A stretch of 64,000 nt of DNA from Segatella hominis (GCF_004535825.1 NZ_SGVY01000003.1:1-64000); one strand, 5' to 3'; counted from the first letter of the stretch, positions 28,273 through 37,774 are shown. Notes: generated by a model from the letters alone, not told the origin. Numbers and translations: made by a program.

Positions 28273-29856
28273 ATGGCAAACAAGGAATACAGAAAGCTGC
28301 CTACAGGCATACAATCTTTCTATATCATCAGAGAGGAAGGGTATCTCTATGTTGATAAGACTGACATGGTTTGGAATTTGGCGAACAAAGGTCTAAAGTA
28401 TAATTACTTGAGCCGCCCTCGCCGATTCGGAAAGTCTGTGCTCGTTGATACGCTCCAATATTACTTCGAAGGAAGAAAGGAACTCTTCGAAGGACTCAAA
28501 ATCATGGACTTGGAGAAGGATTGGAAAGCATATCCTGTGATTCGACTCGACATGAGCCGTGGAGGAGCCAATGTAGAAACCTTGCGTTCGTACCTGAATC
28601 TGCGATTCGGATACTACGAGGAGAAGTATGCCATCACTCCTGACCCTACCACCCAACTTGCCGACCGCTTTGATGCCATCATTACGACGGCATACAAACA
28701 GACGGGCTTGAAGGTTGCCATCCTCATCGACGAATATGATTCTCCACTCCAGCACTCTTGGAAAACACCGGAACACGAAGCATGCACCGAGGTATATCGT
28801 GAAGTCTTTGCCATTTTAAAGGCAGATGATGAATACGAGCGTCTGGTCTTTATCACGGGCATCACCAAGTTTACGCAGATTTCCCTTTTCTCCGTGCTCA
28901 ACAATTTAACCAACATCAGTTTCCTACCAGAATATGCAGCCATCTGCGGCATTACTGAGGAGGAGATAAAAGAGAACTTCAAGCCTGAACTTGAAAAAAT
29001 GGCAGAGGTGAACGGATGGACTTTGCAAGAAACCCACGACAAGCTGAAGGACTACTACGACGGTTACCATTTCAGTCGCCGAAACATGGTTGACATCTAC
29101 AATCCTTTCAGCCTTATCAATGCGCTTGATACCCAGGATCTCAACAGTTATTGGGCATCATCGGGAGCCACATCCATGCTGACGAAGTTCATTAAGGATG
29201 CAGAGTTGCGCCTACCTGATTTTGAGGATTCCATGATTCTCCGCAACACCTTGGAAACTTCCGATGTTACTGGTGGAGGACCAGAACTCTTCTTATATCA
29301 ATCAGGTTATCTCACCATCAAATCGTGCGTAGGAAATGTCTATCACTTAGGCTTCCCAAATGAAGAGGTAAAACAGGCGCTATACGAATGCGTACTGCCT
29401 GCATTGACCATGCGACAAGAGGCTGATACACAATCTCTGCAAGCGCAGTTGTACCAATATCTTGAATACAAAGAGTTAGACAAGGCGATGAAAGTGCTTA
29501 AAGCATTGGTTGCCGATGTGCCTTACAGCAACAAGAAGTTGGCATCCATGGATATGGAAGAGCGTTACCGACTGATCATCAGTACCATCTTGAATGCCAT
29601 CGGTTTGAAGGTGGAAGTAGAGCACATGCTTTCTACTGGCAGAATCGACCTCGTTGTCAAAACAACTCATCACATCTATATAATAGAACTGAAGTTAAGA
29701 AACAATGGAGGCAAGGAAGCTGCCATTAAGCAAATTCAAGACCGCCAATACCTGGAGCCTTTCAAGGCCGACAAGCGAGAGGTAGTAGGCTTAGGCATAG
29801 AACTAAACGAAGAAGGCAAAGGCATTTTGGATTGGGAGATGGTAAATGAAGAATGA
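28273..29856 (+). CDS. AAA-ATPase-like/PD-(D/E)XK nuclease-domain protein
   Basis: A 527-aa protein of the abundant Bacteroidetes family with an N-terminal AAA-ATPase-like domain (KLPTGIQSFYIIREEGYLYVDKT, SRPRRFGKSVLVDTL as P-loop variant, VAILIDEYDSPL as Walker B) and a C-terminal PD-(D/E)XK nuclease-like domain (GRIDLVVKTTHHIYIIELKLR). Upstream in-frame codons (28144-28272) are outside the expected transcript. Function is unknown; related families are often multicopy and have been linked to mobile DNA. It sits directly downstream of the tRNA-Met terminator, a common site for acquired DNA. Confidence 0.85.
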   Translation: MANKEYRKLPTGIQSFYIIREEGYLYVDKTDMVWNLANKGLKYNYLSRPRRFGKSVLVDTLQYYFEGRKELFEGLKIMDLEKDWKAYPVIRLDMSRGGANVETLRSYLNLRFGYYEEKYAITPDPTTQLADRFDAIITTAYKQTGLKVAILIDEYDSPLQHSWKTPEHEACTEVYREVFAILKADDEYERLVFITGITKFTQISLFSVLNNLTNISFLPEYAAICGITEEEIKENFKPELEKMAEVNGWTLQETHDKLKDYYDGYHFSRRNMVDIYNPFSLINALDTQDLNSYWASSGATSMLTKFIKDAELRLPDFEDSMILRNTLETSDVTGGGPELFLYQSGYLTIKSCVGNVYHLGFPNEEVKQALYECVLPALTMRQEADTQSLQAQLYQYLEYKELDKAMKVLKALVADVPYSNKKLASMDMEERYRLIISTILNAIGLKVEVEHMLSTGRIDLVVKTTHHIYIIELKLRNNGGKEAAIKQIQDRQYLEPFKADKREVVGLGIELNEEGKGILDWEMVNEE

Positions 29857-30046
29857 AGCAACAGCATAGTCATACTTAACAAGAGGGGTCACTGGGTTCT
29901 TGCTCAAAAGCTGCTTCTGCATAAGTTAAACAAATTTTAGTATAGCACATCCACACGCTTTTGCAAGTGACCCAAAAATTAAACATTTTTATTAACAAAT
30001 ATATATTTAAGTTCCATTTCCTCTAAAGAAGTGCAAGTACGAACTC

Positions 30047-30133
30047 TAACGATGCGCTTTATTAAGGTCTAATGATGCGCATCGTTAGGTGTTAATGATG
30101 CGCATCGTTAGGTACTAAACAAGCGCATCGTTA
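30047..30133. repeat. Dyad array, 4 units, exact 23-bp period
   Basis: Units start at 30047, 30070, 30093 and 30116. The core is TAATGATGCGCATCGTTA (18 bp, dyad-symmetric around GCGC) with 5-bp spacers. The two central units are identical over the core; the outer two are degenerate on one arm. Confidence 0.75.
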
Positions 30134-30455
30134 GATCATGTGGATTTTTTACCAGTTATATTACTGAAAATCAGTAAATTACACTCCATTTCAAGACTGC
30201 GAACTCTTGCCGCCAACAGGAAGAACAGAAATATAAAAGTTTGTTTCATCATTATATTGTATCATTAAACTATGCTATTGTAAAGTACAAAAACTTTTAC
30301 AATAAATGAACTATCTTTTGCCCTCTGCTTGGGCAATTTTACACCCTATGCAAACAAAAACATCTCTATAGGCAGCCGATGTTCACTAACCTGCAGCGAT
30401 GCGTCTCGAAACACGATTTTTCTCTGCTTTTCATGGTTTTGTAACAAATTAATCG

Positions 30456-30463
30456 TACCTTTG
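30456..30463 (+). promoter_or_regulatory. -7 box for the alkaline phosphatase gene
   Basis: TACCTTTG 47 bp before ATG 30510; no well-spaced -33 element. Confidence 0.5.
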
Positions 30464-30509
30464 CAAGCGAATTTAAAACATATTACAATATTATCAAGTG
30501 AAGAAGATT

Positions 30510-32117
30510 ATGAACAAATTCTTTAAACTTATCTTCGTGCTTTGCGCCTTCTGTGGCATCACACAAGCACAACCAGCACGACCAAAATTGGTTGTAGGAC
30601 TGGTGGTTGACCAAATGCGTTGGGATTATCTCTATCGATACCAAGACCGTTATTGCGAGGGAGGCTTCAAGCGATTGCTGAACGAGGGATTCAGCTACGA
30701 GAACTGCCGCATCCCTTATATCCCTTCCGTCACCGCCATCGGTCATACCTCCATCTATACAGGTTCCGTACCTTCCCTCCACGGCATTGCCGGCAATAAC
30801 TTCATGAAGGATGGCAAGAAGACATACTGCACTGAGGACAACTCCGTGAAGCCTGTAGGCTCCAATGGTAAGGCTGGCTTGGAGTCACCTCGCAACATGT
30901 GGTGTACCACCATCGGCGATGAGCTTCGCATCGCCACCAACGACCGCAGCAAGGTCATCGGCGTTGCCATCAAAGACCGTGCCGCCATCCTCCCTGCTGG
31001 TCATCATGCCAATGGTGCCTACTGGTACGACCCAGAGGTAGGCAAATTTATCACCAGCAGTTTCTACATGGACAAGTTGCCTGCATGGGTGAGCAACTTC
31101 AACAGACAGAACTTACCTAAGAAGTATCTCTCTGAAAAATGGAACACCCTCTATCCTATCGACACCTACAAGCAGAGCACTGCCGACGACACCAACTATG
31201 AAAGGGAAGTGAAGCCAGGCGTTAAGCCAGTGCTTCCACTCGACCTCCCTGCCTTATACAAGAAATATGGTTACGACATCCTCCGCAGCACTCCTTTCGG
31301 CAACAGCTACACTCTGGAAATGGCAAAGGCGGCGATCGCAGGCGAGAACCTTGGCGGTGGGAATGAGACCGACTTCCTTGCCGTGAGTTGTTCCTGCACC
31401 GATGTCATCGGTCATCAGGTAGGACCTAACGCCGTAGAGATAGAAGACACTTACATCCGCTTGGACAAAGACTTCGCAGATTTCTTCAACTATCTCGATC
31501 AAAAGGTGGGCAAAGGCAATTACACTGTGTTCCTCAGTGCCGACCATGGTGGCATGAACAATGCCCAGTTCTTGCTCGACCGCCGCATCCCTGCTGGCGA
31601 CTGGAACACCAAGACAGCCCAGAAGGACTTGAACGAGATGCTCAAGGCAAAGTATCCTTCAGCAGGCAATCTCGTGACTTGGGTATCCAACTATCAGGTG
31701 TTCTTCGACACCCAGAAGATAGATTCCCTCTCCCTCGACTACAATGCCATCAAGCAAGAGGTGGTGAACCGACTGAAAAAAGACAAGCGAGTGCAGTATG
31801 CTTGCGATATGGAAAAAGCATCCATCGAGAGCATCCCTGAGGAAATCAAATATCGCATCATCAACGGCTACAACCGTGAGCGCAGCGGTGGCGTACAAGT
31901 TATCCTGAAGCCTGCCTACTACAGCAACGGAATGAAGGGAACCACCCACGGCGCATGGAATGGCTATGACACCCACATTCCTTTGGTATTCATGGGATGG
32001 GGCATCCAGCATGGAGCCAGTACCAAGCCATGCTACATGACCGACATCGCACCAACCGTATGTGCCCTGCTTCATATCCAGGCACCTAACGGCTGCATCG
32101 GCACACCGATATTCTAA
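30510..32117 (+). CDS. PafA-like alkaline phosphatase (secreted)
   Basis: A 535-aa secreted phosphatase of the alkaline-phosphatase/NPP superfamily. Signal peptide about 1-20; first metal site VVGLVVDQMRWDY; nucleophile Thr in SVTAIGHTSIYTGSVPS; AGNNF and VAIKDRAAILPAG supply the Asn and Lys/Arg expected of PafA-type monoesterases; second metal ligands in VSCSCTDVIGHQVGP and FLSADHGGMNN; last His in GTTHGAWNGYDTHIPL. The start is set at ATG 30510, where the signal peptide begins; an in-frame GTG lies 12 nt upstream. It probably releases phosphate in the periplasm. Confidence 0.88.
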   Translation: MNKFFKLIFVLCAFCGITQAQPARPKLVVGLVVDQMRWDYLYRYQDRYCEGGFKRLLNEGFSYENCRIPYIPSVTAIGHTSIYTGSVPSLHGIAGNNFMKDGKKTYCTEDNSVKPVGSNGKAGLESPRNMWCTTIGDELRIATNDRSKVIGVAIKDRAAILPAGHHANGAYWYDPEVGKFITSSFYMDKLPAWVSNFNRQNLPKKYLSEKWNTLYPIDTYKQSTADDTNYEREVKPGVKPVLPLDLPALYKKYGYDILRSTPFGNSYTLEMAKAAIAGENLGGGNETDFLAVSCSCTDVIGHQVGPNAVEIEDTYIRLDKDFADFFNYLDQKVGKGNYTVFLSADHGGMNNAQFLLDRRIPAGDWNTKTAQKDLNEMLKAKYPSAGNLVTWVSNYQVFFDTQKIDSLSLDYNAIKQEVVNRLKKDKRVQYACDMEKASIESIPEEIKYRIINGYNRERSGGVQVILKPAYYSNGMKGTTHGAWNGYDTHIPLVFMGWGIQHGASTKPCYMTDIAPTVCALLHIQAPNGCIGTPIF

Positions 32118-32142
32118 ATAAAAAGCAAAAAGCTGGATAATA

Positions 32143-32190
32143 AATAAAGGTTAGGTTCCCCAGAATCGGGAAGCTAACCTTTATTATTTT
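32143..32190. terminator. Bidirectional terminator
   Basis: A 12-bp stem (32143-32154 with 32174-32185), one mismatch, five more pairs, 7-nt loop, then T-rich sequence; between convergent phosphatase and aat genes. Confidence 0.8.
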
Positions 32191-32217
32191 CTATTCAAAA
32201 GAGAAACTCTTTTATGC

Positions 32218-32250
32218 TTCATGCATGATTGTATTCTTTCATGCATGATT
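32218..32250. repeat. Pair of TCATGCATGA palindromes, 20 bp apart
   Basis: TTCATGCATGATT occurs at 32218 and 32238. The inner ten bases are a perfect palindrome. This lies between the terminator and the end of aat. Confidence 0.6.
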
Positions 32251-32253
32251 TCC

Positions 32254-32919
32254 CTAATCATCATTCATGATTTTCATATATTCCTCGTAGGAAATATATC
32301 TGCCACCCATCGACTTGAGATGAGCAGTTTCCAGCTGACAGTCTATCATTCTTCCTCCATGTTCTTTCATAAAGCGAGCTAAGAAGATGAGGGCAAGTTT
32401 GGAGGCTGACGGAACCTTTGAGAACATACTCTCACCAATGAAGACCTTTCCGATGGTTACTCCATAAAGACCACCTACCAGTTCATCAGTCTCCTTGTCC
32501 CAAACCTCTACACTTGCAGCAAACCCCTGTTCATGGAGATTGGTATAAGCCTGTATGATGTCCATGCCCAACCAGGCGCCATCCTCCTCGTTGCGGTGAT
32601 TGCTTTTAGCGCATTCCATGATTACCTGATCGAAAGCCTCGTTGATGCCCACAGAATACCTGTTCTTATTCATGAGCGTCCGCATCGAATGGCTCACATG
32701 GATTTCATCGGGAAAGATGACAAATCTCTTCATCGGACAAAACCATAATGGCTCCTCCTGGTCTCTAAAACTGTACCAAGGGAAAATGCCATTGCTATAA
32801 GCTAACAGCAGGCGGTCTATACTCAAATCACCGCCCACAGCAAAGCATCCGTCTGATTCGCCAAGATGGGGATCTGGGAAGTAAATCTCATCAGCAGTAT
32901 CATCTATCTGAAATATCAT
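32254..32919 (-). CDS. aat: Leucyl/phenylalanyl-tRNA-protein transferase
   Basis: A 221-aa cytoplasmic enzyme that adds Leu or Phe to proteins with N-terminal Arg or Lys, creating an N-degron. Recognised by YFPDPHLGESDGCFAVGGDLS, LLLAYSNGIFPWYS, LWFCPMKRFVIFPDEIHVSHSM, GAWLGMDIIQAYTNLHEQGFAASVEVW and GKVFIGESMFSKVPSASKLAL. Length is normal. It is 24 bp downstream of clpA and last in an operon with clpS and clpA, so tagging and destruction of N-degron substrates are co-expressed. Confidence 0.95.
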   Translation of the reverse strand: MIFQIDDTADEIYFPDPHLGESDGCFAVGGDLSIDRLLLAYSNGIFPWYSFRDQEEPLWFCPMKRFVIFPDEIHVSHSMRTLMNKNRYSVGINEAFDQVIMECAKSNHRNEEDGAWLGMDIIQAYTNLHEQGFAASVEVWDKETDELVGGLYGVTIGKVFIGESMFSKVPSASKLALIFLARFMKEHGGRMIDCQLETAHLKSMGGRYISYEEYMKIMNDD

Positions 32920-32943
32920 AACTCAAAACTATAGTCTTTAGCA

Positions 32944-35229
32944 TTATTTCTTTAAAGGACGAACATCCTTGATGATGAGTTCCTTGCCGTCAAAGTCAAC
33001 GATACCCTGACCGCCCTTCTTCAACTTACCGAAGAGCAAAGCCTTCACTAAAAGCGGTTTCAGACGATTTCCGATGACGCGGTCCATCTCACGGGCACCA
33101 TACTCCTTGGTAAAGCCCCACTTCAGCATCTGCTCGAAAGCAGTATCCGTCAGACTAAGACTCACACCTTTGGCAGCCAACTTCTCATCAAGCTGACGCA
33201 GTTTCTTATGGAGAATCAACTCTGCCATGTGCTTATCCATATCATTGAACACCACCATATCAGACAGACGGTTGATAAACTCAGGCTTAAAGGTTTTCTT
33301 CACCTGTGCAAGCATCGCATCACCACGGGAAACATTACTGTTGAAACCTACATTTGACTGTGAAGCATACTGAGCTCCAGCATTTGAGGTCATGATGAGA
33401 ATCACATTACGGAAATCAGCCTTCTGTCCCTTATTATCGGTTAATCGGGCATAATCCATCACCTGGAGCAGGATGTTATAGATATCGCTATGCGCCTTCT
33501 CTATCTCATCGAGCAGGAGTACACAGTTTGGCGTCTTGCGGATGGCATCGGTCAGGAGACCTCCATCTTCATAACCCACGTATCCGGCAGGCGAACCGAT
33601 GAGTTTAGCCACGGTATGCTTCTCGGTATATTCACTCATATCAAAGCGTACCAACTCTATGCCGAGTTCCTTAGCCAACTGTCTTGCCACCTCGGTTTTT
33701 CCCACTCCGGTAGGTCCCACAAAGAGGAGCGAAGCCAATGGTTTGTCATCATCTATCAAGCCTGCCTTTGCCATCATCACAGCCTCAACCACCTTATCTA
33801 CCGCCTTATCCTGACCATAAATCTTGTCGATCATACGCTGCTGGAGCGTTGCCAAAGCATCGTTGTCCTCATCCTTGATGGCAGCTGCGTCAATCTTACA
33901 AACCTTGGTAAGAATCTGTTGGATAATCGCCTTGGTAACGTAAGAACGCTGGCGATATTCCACAGGATGCACCTCCAGATAAGCACCCGCCTCGTCGATG
34001 AGGTCGATGGCCTTATCAGGCAGACAGCGGTTGCTGATGTATTTGGCACTGGCACGCACAGCATACTCTAATGCATCCTTGCGGTAAGTCACGCCATGAT
34101 ACTTATTATACTTATATTGCAATCCCTCCAATATCTTGATAGTCTCCTCCTCAGAAGGTTCCTTGATGTCTATCTGCTGGAATCTGCGGGTAATACTCTT
34201 GCTCTTAGACATATAGCGGTTGTACTCCTCGTAAGTAGTAGAGCCGATAAAGCGGATGTCACCAGCCTCCAGATACTGCTTGAGCATATTGGAAGCATCC
34301 AGACTGCCGTCAGAACCACGTCCGGCACCAATGATATTATGAATCTCATCAATATAGATGATGACATTACCTTCATTGGCTGCACCAGCCATGACCAGCT
34401 TGATGCGTTTCTCAAAATCACCACGATATTGGGCACCAGCCAACATCTGTCCGATGTCCATGCTGTAGATGCGGGCACCTTTCAGACGATCAGGCACCTT
34501 ATCTTCATTGATAAGTTTGGCAAGCCCATAGACCAAAGCCGTCTTTCCTACTCCCGGTTCACCAATATGCAAAGGATTATTCTTCTCTGCACGGCAAAGC
34601 ACCTGGATGGTACGATCCAGTTCCTGCTCTCTTCCGATGAGCGGATTATGTTCATCCACTTTTCTGGAGATACAAGTTACAAGCTGGTGCCAGTCATCCG
34701 GCATATTACGCCCTTCTTCGTCATAATCATCATCATACTCATCGTCCATTTCATCTGACATGATACCTGTATCAGAAGCATCACCCTCAAGAGGGTAAAA
34801 GCTATCTACGCTGGCAAGGAATTCTCCCTGTCTGTCGCCAATAGCCTTTCCCAACAGGAATGCTGCCTCTGAATTTTGCAGCCCTAACATCGCCTGCACG
34901 AAATGAGTCACGTGAACCAGTTTTCTATCTGCAGTCACCGCCAGGGCACAAGCTGTACCAAACATCGTCTTGAAAAGAGATGAAGGTTCTGGCAAATATT
35001 TAATTGTTGAAGGAACCCGCTCCTGTTTGGCAAGCCAATTCACCAAATCCTCATGCATTTTCAAACAGTCCACGTTTTCCTCCTGAAGAGCCTGACAGAA
35101 AGAGAACTGTCGCAAGAGTGCCAAGAGCAAGTGCTCCGGCATGATAAACTCATGGTCGAAGAATCGCGCTTGCTTGAGAGCATCATCCATCAAGGCACTC
35201 ATATATCGGGTCAATCCCATACTATCCAT
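32944..35229 (-). CDS. clpA: ATP-dependent Clp protease ATP-binding subunit ClpA
   Basis: About 761 aa. Clp N-domain repeat (about 1-140), an acidic linker ([15 protein letters not shown]), first AAA+ domain ([10 protein letters not shown] Walker [16 protein letters not shown] Walker B) and second AAA+ domain ([31 protein letters not shown]), then the D2-small domain. It has no ClpB middle coiled coil, as expected of ClpA. It unfolds ClpS-delivered substrates into ClpP (not in this window). Start chosen at ATG 35229 ([10 protein letters not shown]), where homology begins; an in-frame start at 35268 is possible. Second of the clpS-clpA-aat genes. Confidence 0.93.
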   Translation of the reverse strand: MDSMGLTRYMSALMDDALKQARFFDHEFIMPEHLLLALLRQFSFCQALQEENVDCLKMHEDLVNWLAKQERVPSTIKYLPEPSSLFKTMFGTACALAVTADRKLVHVTHFVQAMLGLQNSEAAFLLGKAIGDRQGEFLASVDSFYPLEGDASDTGIMSDEMDDEYDDDYDEEGRNMPDDWHQLVTCISRKVDEHNPLIGREQELDRTIQVLCRAEKNNPLHIGEPGVGKTALVYGLAKLINEDKVPDRLKGARIYSMDIGQMLAGAQYRGDFEKRIKLVMAGAANEGNVIIYIDEIHNIIGAGRGSDGSLDASNMLKQYLEAGDIRFIGSTTYEEYNRYMSKSKSITRRFQQIDIKEPSEEETIKILEGLQYKYNKYHGVTYRKDALEYAVRASAKYISNRCLPDKAIDLIDEAGAYLEVHPVEYRQRSYVTKAIIQQILTKVCKIDAAAIKDEDNDALATLQQRMIDKIYGQDKAVDKVVEAVMMAKAGLIDDDKPLASLLFVGPTGVGKTEVARQLAKELGIELVRFDMSEYTEKHTVAKLIGSPAGYVGYEDGGLLTDAIRKTPNCVLLLDEIEKAHSDIYNILLQVMDYARLTDNKGQKADFRNVILIMTSNAGAQYASQSNVGFNSNVSRGDAMLAQVKKTFKPEFINRLSDMVVFNDMDKHMAELILHKKLRQLDEKLAAKGVSLSLTDTAFEQMLKWGFTKEYGAREMDRVIGNRLKPLLVKALLFGKLKKGGQGIVDFDGKELIIKDVRPLKK

Positions 35230-35280
35230 CGTAATAACTTCCTTTCTTTTTAGGTGGGAATTTCCCACATTTTGTTTTAC

Positions 35281-35583
35281 TTATTCTGGCATGTAAGTAA
35301 GCTTCAGCGGATACTTTTGTGAGCGAGACCGCTCCATGGCTTTCTCCACCTTGCTCTTGGCAATATCATAGCTATAAGTTCCCACCACGGCTTTTTCTTC
35401 ATGATGTACCTTGAGCATGATTGTTTCTGCCTCTTCAGCCGACTTGAAGAAGATGGACTGAAGGATGTCCACCACAAAATCCATCGGTGTGAAGTCGTCA
35501 TTAAACATCATCACCACATAACGTCTTGGTTCCTTTAATCGGGTCTTCTGACGTTCTCGAATTGCTGTTTGTTCTTGAGCCAT
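35281..35583 (-). CDS. clpS: ATP-dependent Clp protease adaptor ClpS
   Basis: A 100-aa adaptor that binds N-degron residues and hands proteins to ClpA. The core RRYVVMMFNDDFTPMDFVVDIL carries the NDD-type binding-pocket segment, followed by AETIMLKVHHEEKAVVGTYSYDIAKSKVEKA. Gap to flavin reductase 14 bp, to clpA about 12-51 bp depending on the clpA start, so one operon. Confidence 0.94.
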   Translation of the reverse strand: MAQEQTAIRERQKTRLKEPRRYVVMMFNDDFTPMDFVVDILQSIFFKSAEEAETIMLKVHHEEKAVVGTYSYDIAKSKVEKAMERSRSQKYPLKLTYMPE

Positions 35584-35597
35584 TGTTTCGTTTATTG

Positions 35598-36104
35598 TTA
35601 TTTAGTATAGGCATTTACGATTTCCACCACATAGACATCGTGGAATCCACCTTTCTCTCCATACCATTGCAAGAGACTCTTGTCGAGAAATTTCTCAGCA
35701 GTCATTGTATCCTTGAAGAGCTTACGGCACTCGAAGGTCATGCGAGCCTTCTCGAAAGCAATGCTTCCGTTGTCGGTTGCCACAGGTGTCAAACCAGTCT
35801 CCTTCGCCTTATCGAAGTCACGTCCACTCTTAGAACCACAGAAATTATAAATCTTGCGAGCCTCCTCGTTCTTACCGAGGAAAGAGAGTGTCAAGTATTC
35901 ATTTTCCTCTATCAACCCATGAGTATAACGTTCTGGGCGAATAAAGATGACAGCCACAGGCTTGTTCCACAACCATCCGAGGCATCCCCAAGAAGCAGTC
36001 ATCATATTAAACTTATCCTTGTTGCCTGCAGCCACCAAGATCCATTCCTTGCCGATAGTCTCGAACACGTTATCATTGAGCGTTTTAACATCAAACTTTT
36101 CCAT
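35598..36104 (-). CDS. Flavin reductase-like domain protein
   Basis: A 168-aa FMN-binding split-barrel protein. MMTASWGCLGWLWNKPVAVIFIRPERYT matches the flavin-binding front of the family, with later LTLSFLGKNEEARKIYNFCGSKSGRD. It probably reduces flavin with NAD(P)H or acts as a small flavoenzyme. It is the first gene of the operon with clpS, clpA and aat, an unusual leader for N-degron genes. The region upstream (36193-36236) carries TATCTTTG on the minus strand and is duplicated upstream of the AAA_14 gene. Confidence 0.85.
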   Translation of the reverse strand: MEKFDVKTLNDNVFETIGKEWILVAAGNKDKFNMMTASWGCLGWLWNKPVAVIFIRPERYTHGLIEENEYLTLSFLGKNEEARKIYNFCGSKSGRDFDKAKETGLTPVATDNGSIAFEKARMTFECRKLFKDTMTAEKFLDKSLLQWYGEKGGFHDVYVVEIVNAYTK

Positions 36105-36192
36105 TTGCTTATTCCTTTCTTATATACCTTGTTTAATTATAAATTATAGGGGTAGATGAGCAATATCCATGCCATTTTCCTCAGAAGTTAAT

Positions 36193-36236
36193 GCAAAGAT
36201 AGTATTTTTATCCGAAAGTCCATTGCTTTCTGAGGA
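36193..36236. repeat. 44-bp direct repeat, copy 1
   Basis: Begins GCAAAGATAGTATTTTTATC. About 41 of 44 bases match copy 2 at 37694-37737, same orientation. It contains the minus-strand -7 box TATCTTTG (36201-36194) of the flavin reductase operon. Confidence 0.8.
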
Positions 36237-36254
36237 TTTTTTCTTCCTCTATAT

Positions 36255-37619
36255 TTAGATAGGACTAAACTTAAATATCGGTTCCGCCAACATTTCGGGT
36301 TGAAGGTACATTAACATATAAATCGGATAATAGAGAATCCTGCCGACGACCTCAACATTGCCATTGGAGAACACGATAGCATGAGGAATATCATACTCCT
36401 CATTACCCATCACATTAGAAAGTGCATTATGTCGCTTATAATCCTTACCAGACTTGATTTCTATTGGCAGCACCTTTCCCTTATCCTCCACCACAAAATC
36501 CAGCTCACCTTGCTTTTTATTATTAAAGTAGTAAAGAGCATAACCATGAGCACGAAGTTCTTGGGCTGCAAAATTCTCATAGATGGAACCATAATTGATT
36601 TCTGACTTGCCAGTAAGCAAGTCAATGGCTATATTGGCAGCATATTGACTCGCCAACAACCCCACATCACTCAGAAATAACTTAAACAAATTTCTTTGCT
36701 CACCTAGCTTCAAAGGCAAGCGTGGTTCTTCTACATTATATGTAGGCAGAGCTACGCCAGCATCGGCAAGCCACAAGAAAGAGTTCTTGTAACGTTCAAA
36801 CTTTGCCTTTTCATTCAATGCTTTCAAGATAAACCGTTTATTCTTGGCATTCAACTCCGAAGGAATCAAGTCAAAGATGTCTTTGATATACAACTTGTTC
36901 TTAGGGTCATACTTAGCGATGTCCTTTCCATAAAGATGCAAGATAGCTCTTTGCGCCTCTCTAACCACTTGCAAATTGTTGGTTACAATATATTTCTGAA
37001 CGGCCTCAGGCATTCCGCCAATGATAAGATAGAGCCTAACGAGGTCATTCATTTTGTCATGCACCACCTCATCCACCACTTTGCGTTGTTCATAACACTC
37101 TTTCACATATTTCATCACATCAGCACTCATCCCCACAGCCTCGGCAAACTCCTCAAAGTCAAGCGGAAACATTTCTTTCTCTGCCATATAGCCAACTGGC
37201 ACACTTCGAATATCTTTCAACTCTACCCCTAATAATGAGCCACTCATCACATAGCGATAACTGCCCTCATCCACCAAAAACTTAATGGCCGTCACCATCT
37301 CAGGGCATTCTTGTACTTCATCAAAAAAGATAAGCGTGTTCCCGGGAACAAGTTTCTTCTCAGTCAGAGCCGAGAGACGCAATAGAATTTCCTTTGCGTC
37401 CGTAGGTGTCTTGAAAGCTTTCCTACACTCAGGACTATTAAGGAAATTCACTTCCACGACATCTGCAAAACATTCTTTTCCAACCTTGCGGATAGCGAAT
37501 GTCTTGCCAACTTGACGAGCACCAGAAATAAGAAGAGCCTTCTTCTCCGTCTCGAAGAAATTACGTAAATAACAGTATATCTTTCTATTAAGCATATTCT
37601 TGTTACTTTTTCCAACCAT
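36255..37619 (-). CDS. AAA_14/DUF4143 ATPase
   Basis: A 454-aa protein: AAA_14 ATPase (ALLISGARQVGKTFAIRKVG Walker A; TLIFFDEVQECPEM Walker B) followed by a DUF4143-type domain with a PD-(D/E)XK-like core (NNKKQGELDFVVEDKGKVLPIEIKSGKDYKRH). These proteins are very abundant in Bacteroidales, with no agreed function. The start may be here or at ATG 37595 (MLNRKIY), where homology is expected to begin; the first eight codons belong to a repeated leader unit. The gene lies between two 44-bp direct repeats, each with a promoter. Confidence 0.88.
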   Translation of the reverse strand: MVGKSNKNMLNRKIYCYLRNFFETEKKALLISGARQVGKTFAIRKVGKECFADVVEVNFLNSPECRKAFKTPTDAKEILLRLSALTEKKLVPGNTLIFFDEVQECPEMVTAIKFLVDEGSYRYVMSGSLLGVELKDIRSVPVGYMAEKEMFPLDFEEFAEAVGMSADVMKYVKECYEQRKVVDEVVHDKMNDLVRLYLIIGGMPEAVQKYIVTNNLQVVREAQRAILHLYGKDIAKYDPKNKLYIKDIFDLIPSELNAKNKRFILKALNEKAKFERYKNSFLWLADAGVALPTYNVEEPRLPLKLGEQRNLFKLFLSDVGLLASQYAANIAIDLLTGKSEINYGSIYENFAAQELRAHGYALYYFNNKKQGELDFVVEDKGKVLPIEIKSGKDYKRHNALSNVMGNEEYDIPHAIVFSNGNVEVVGRILYYPIYMLMYLQPEMLAEPIFKFSPI

Positions 37620-37685
37620 TATCTGGCAGAATTATGGAGCTTTTCCAACCATATTTCGAGCAAATTCTGCCACTTTTCCAACTTT
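37596..37685 (-). repeat. 33-nt leader repeat before the AAA_14 gene
   Basis: On the minus strand GTTGGAAAAG recurs with a 33-nt period: three copies, each of the first two ending in ATG. The third copy forms codons 2-4 of the longer reading of the ATPase. Confidence 0.6.
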
Positions 37686-37693
37686 AACACGCT

Positions 37694-37737
37694 GCAAAGA
37701 TAGTATTTTTATCCGAAAATCCATTGCTTTCCGAGAG
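37694..37737. repeat. 44-bp direct repeat, copy 2
   Basis: Same sequence as 36193-36236 with about three changes. It supplies TATCTTTG (37702-37695, minus strand) as the -7 box of the AAA_14 gene. Confidence 0.8.
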
Positions 37738-37774
37738 ATATTTTCAACATTTTTCCATGGTTTATGCCGAAAAG

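Larger units (their letters stand above)
29857..30509. other. Gene-free region with hairpin and dyad array
   Basis: This 653-bp stretch holds an inverted repeat GGGTCACT (29886-29893) with AGTGACCC (29966-29973), extended by TTGC/GCAA and AAAAGC/GCTTTT pairings; the 23-bp dyad array (30047-30133); and the promoter region of the phosphatase gene. No convincing coding frame was seen. Confidence 0.6.

Noticed and set aside
29886-29973. Possible attachment site or integron-type hairpin
   Set aside because: An 8-bp inverted repeat with bulged extensions is present, but no integrase gene or duplicated core accompanies it.
30047-30133. CRISPR array
   Set aside because: Units are palindromic, only 23 bp apart with 5-bp spacers, and no cas genes are present.
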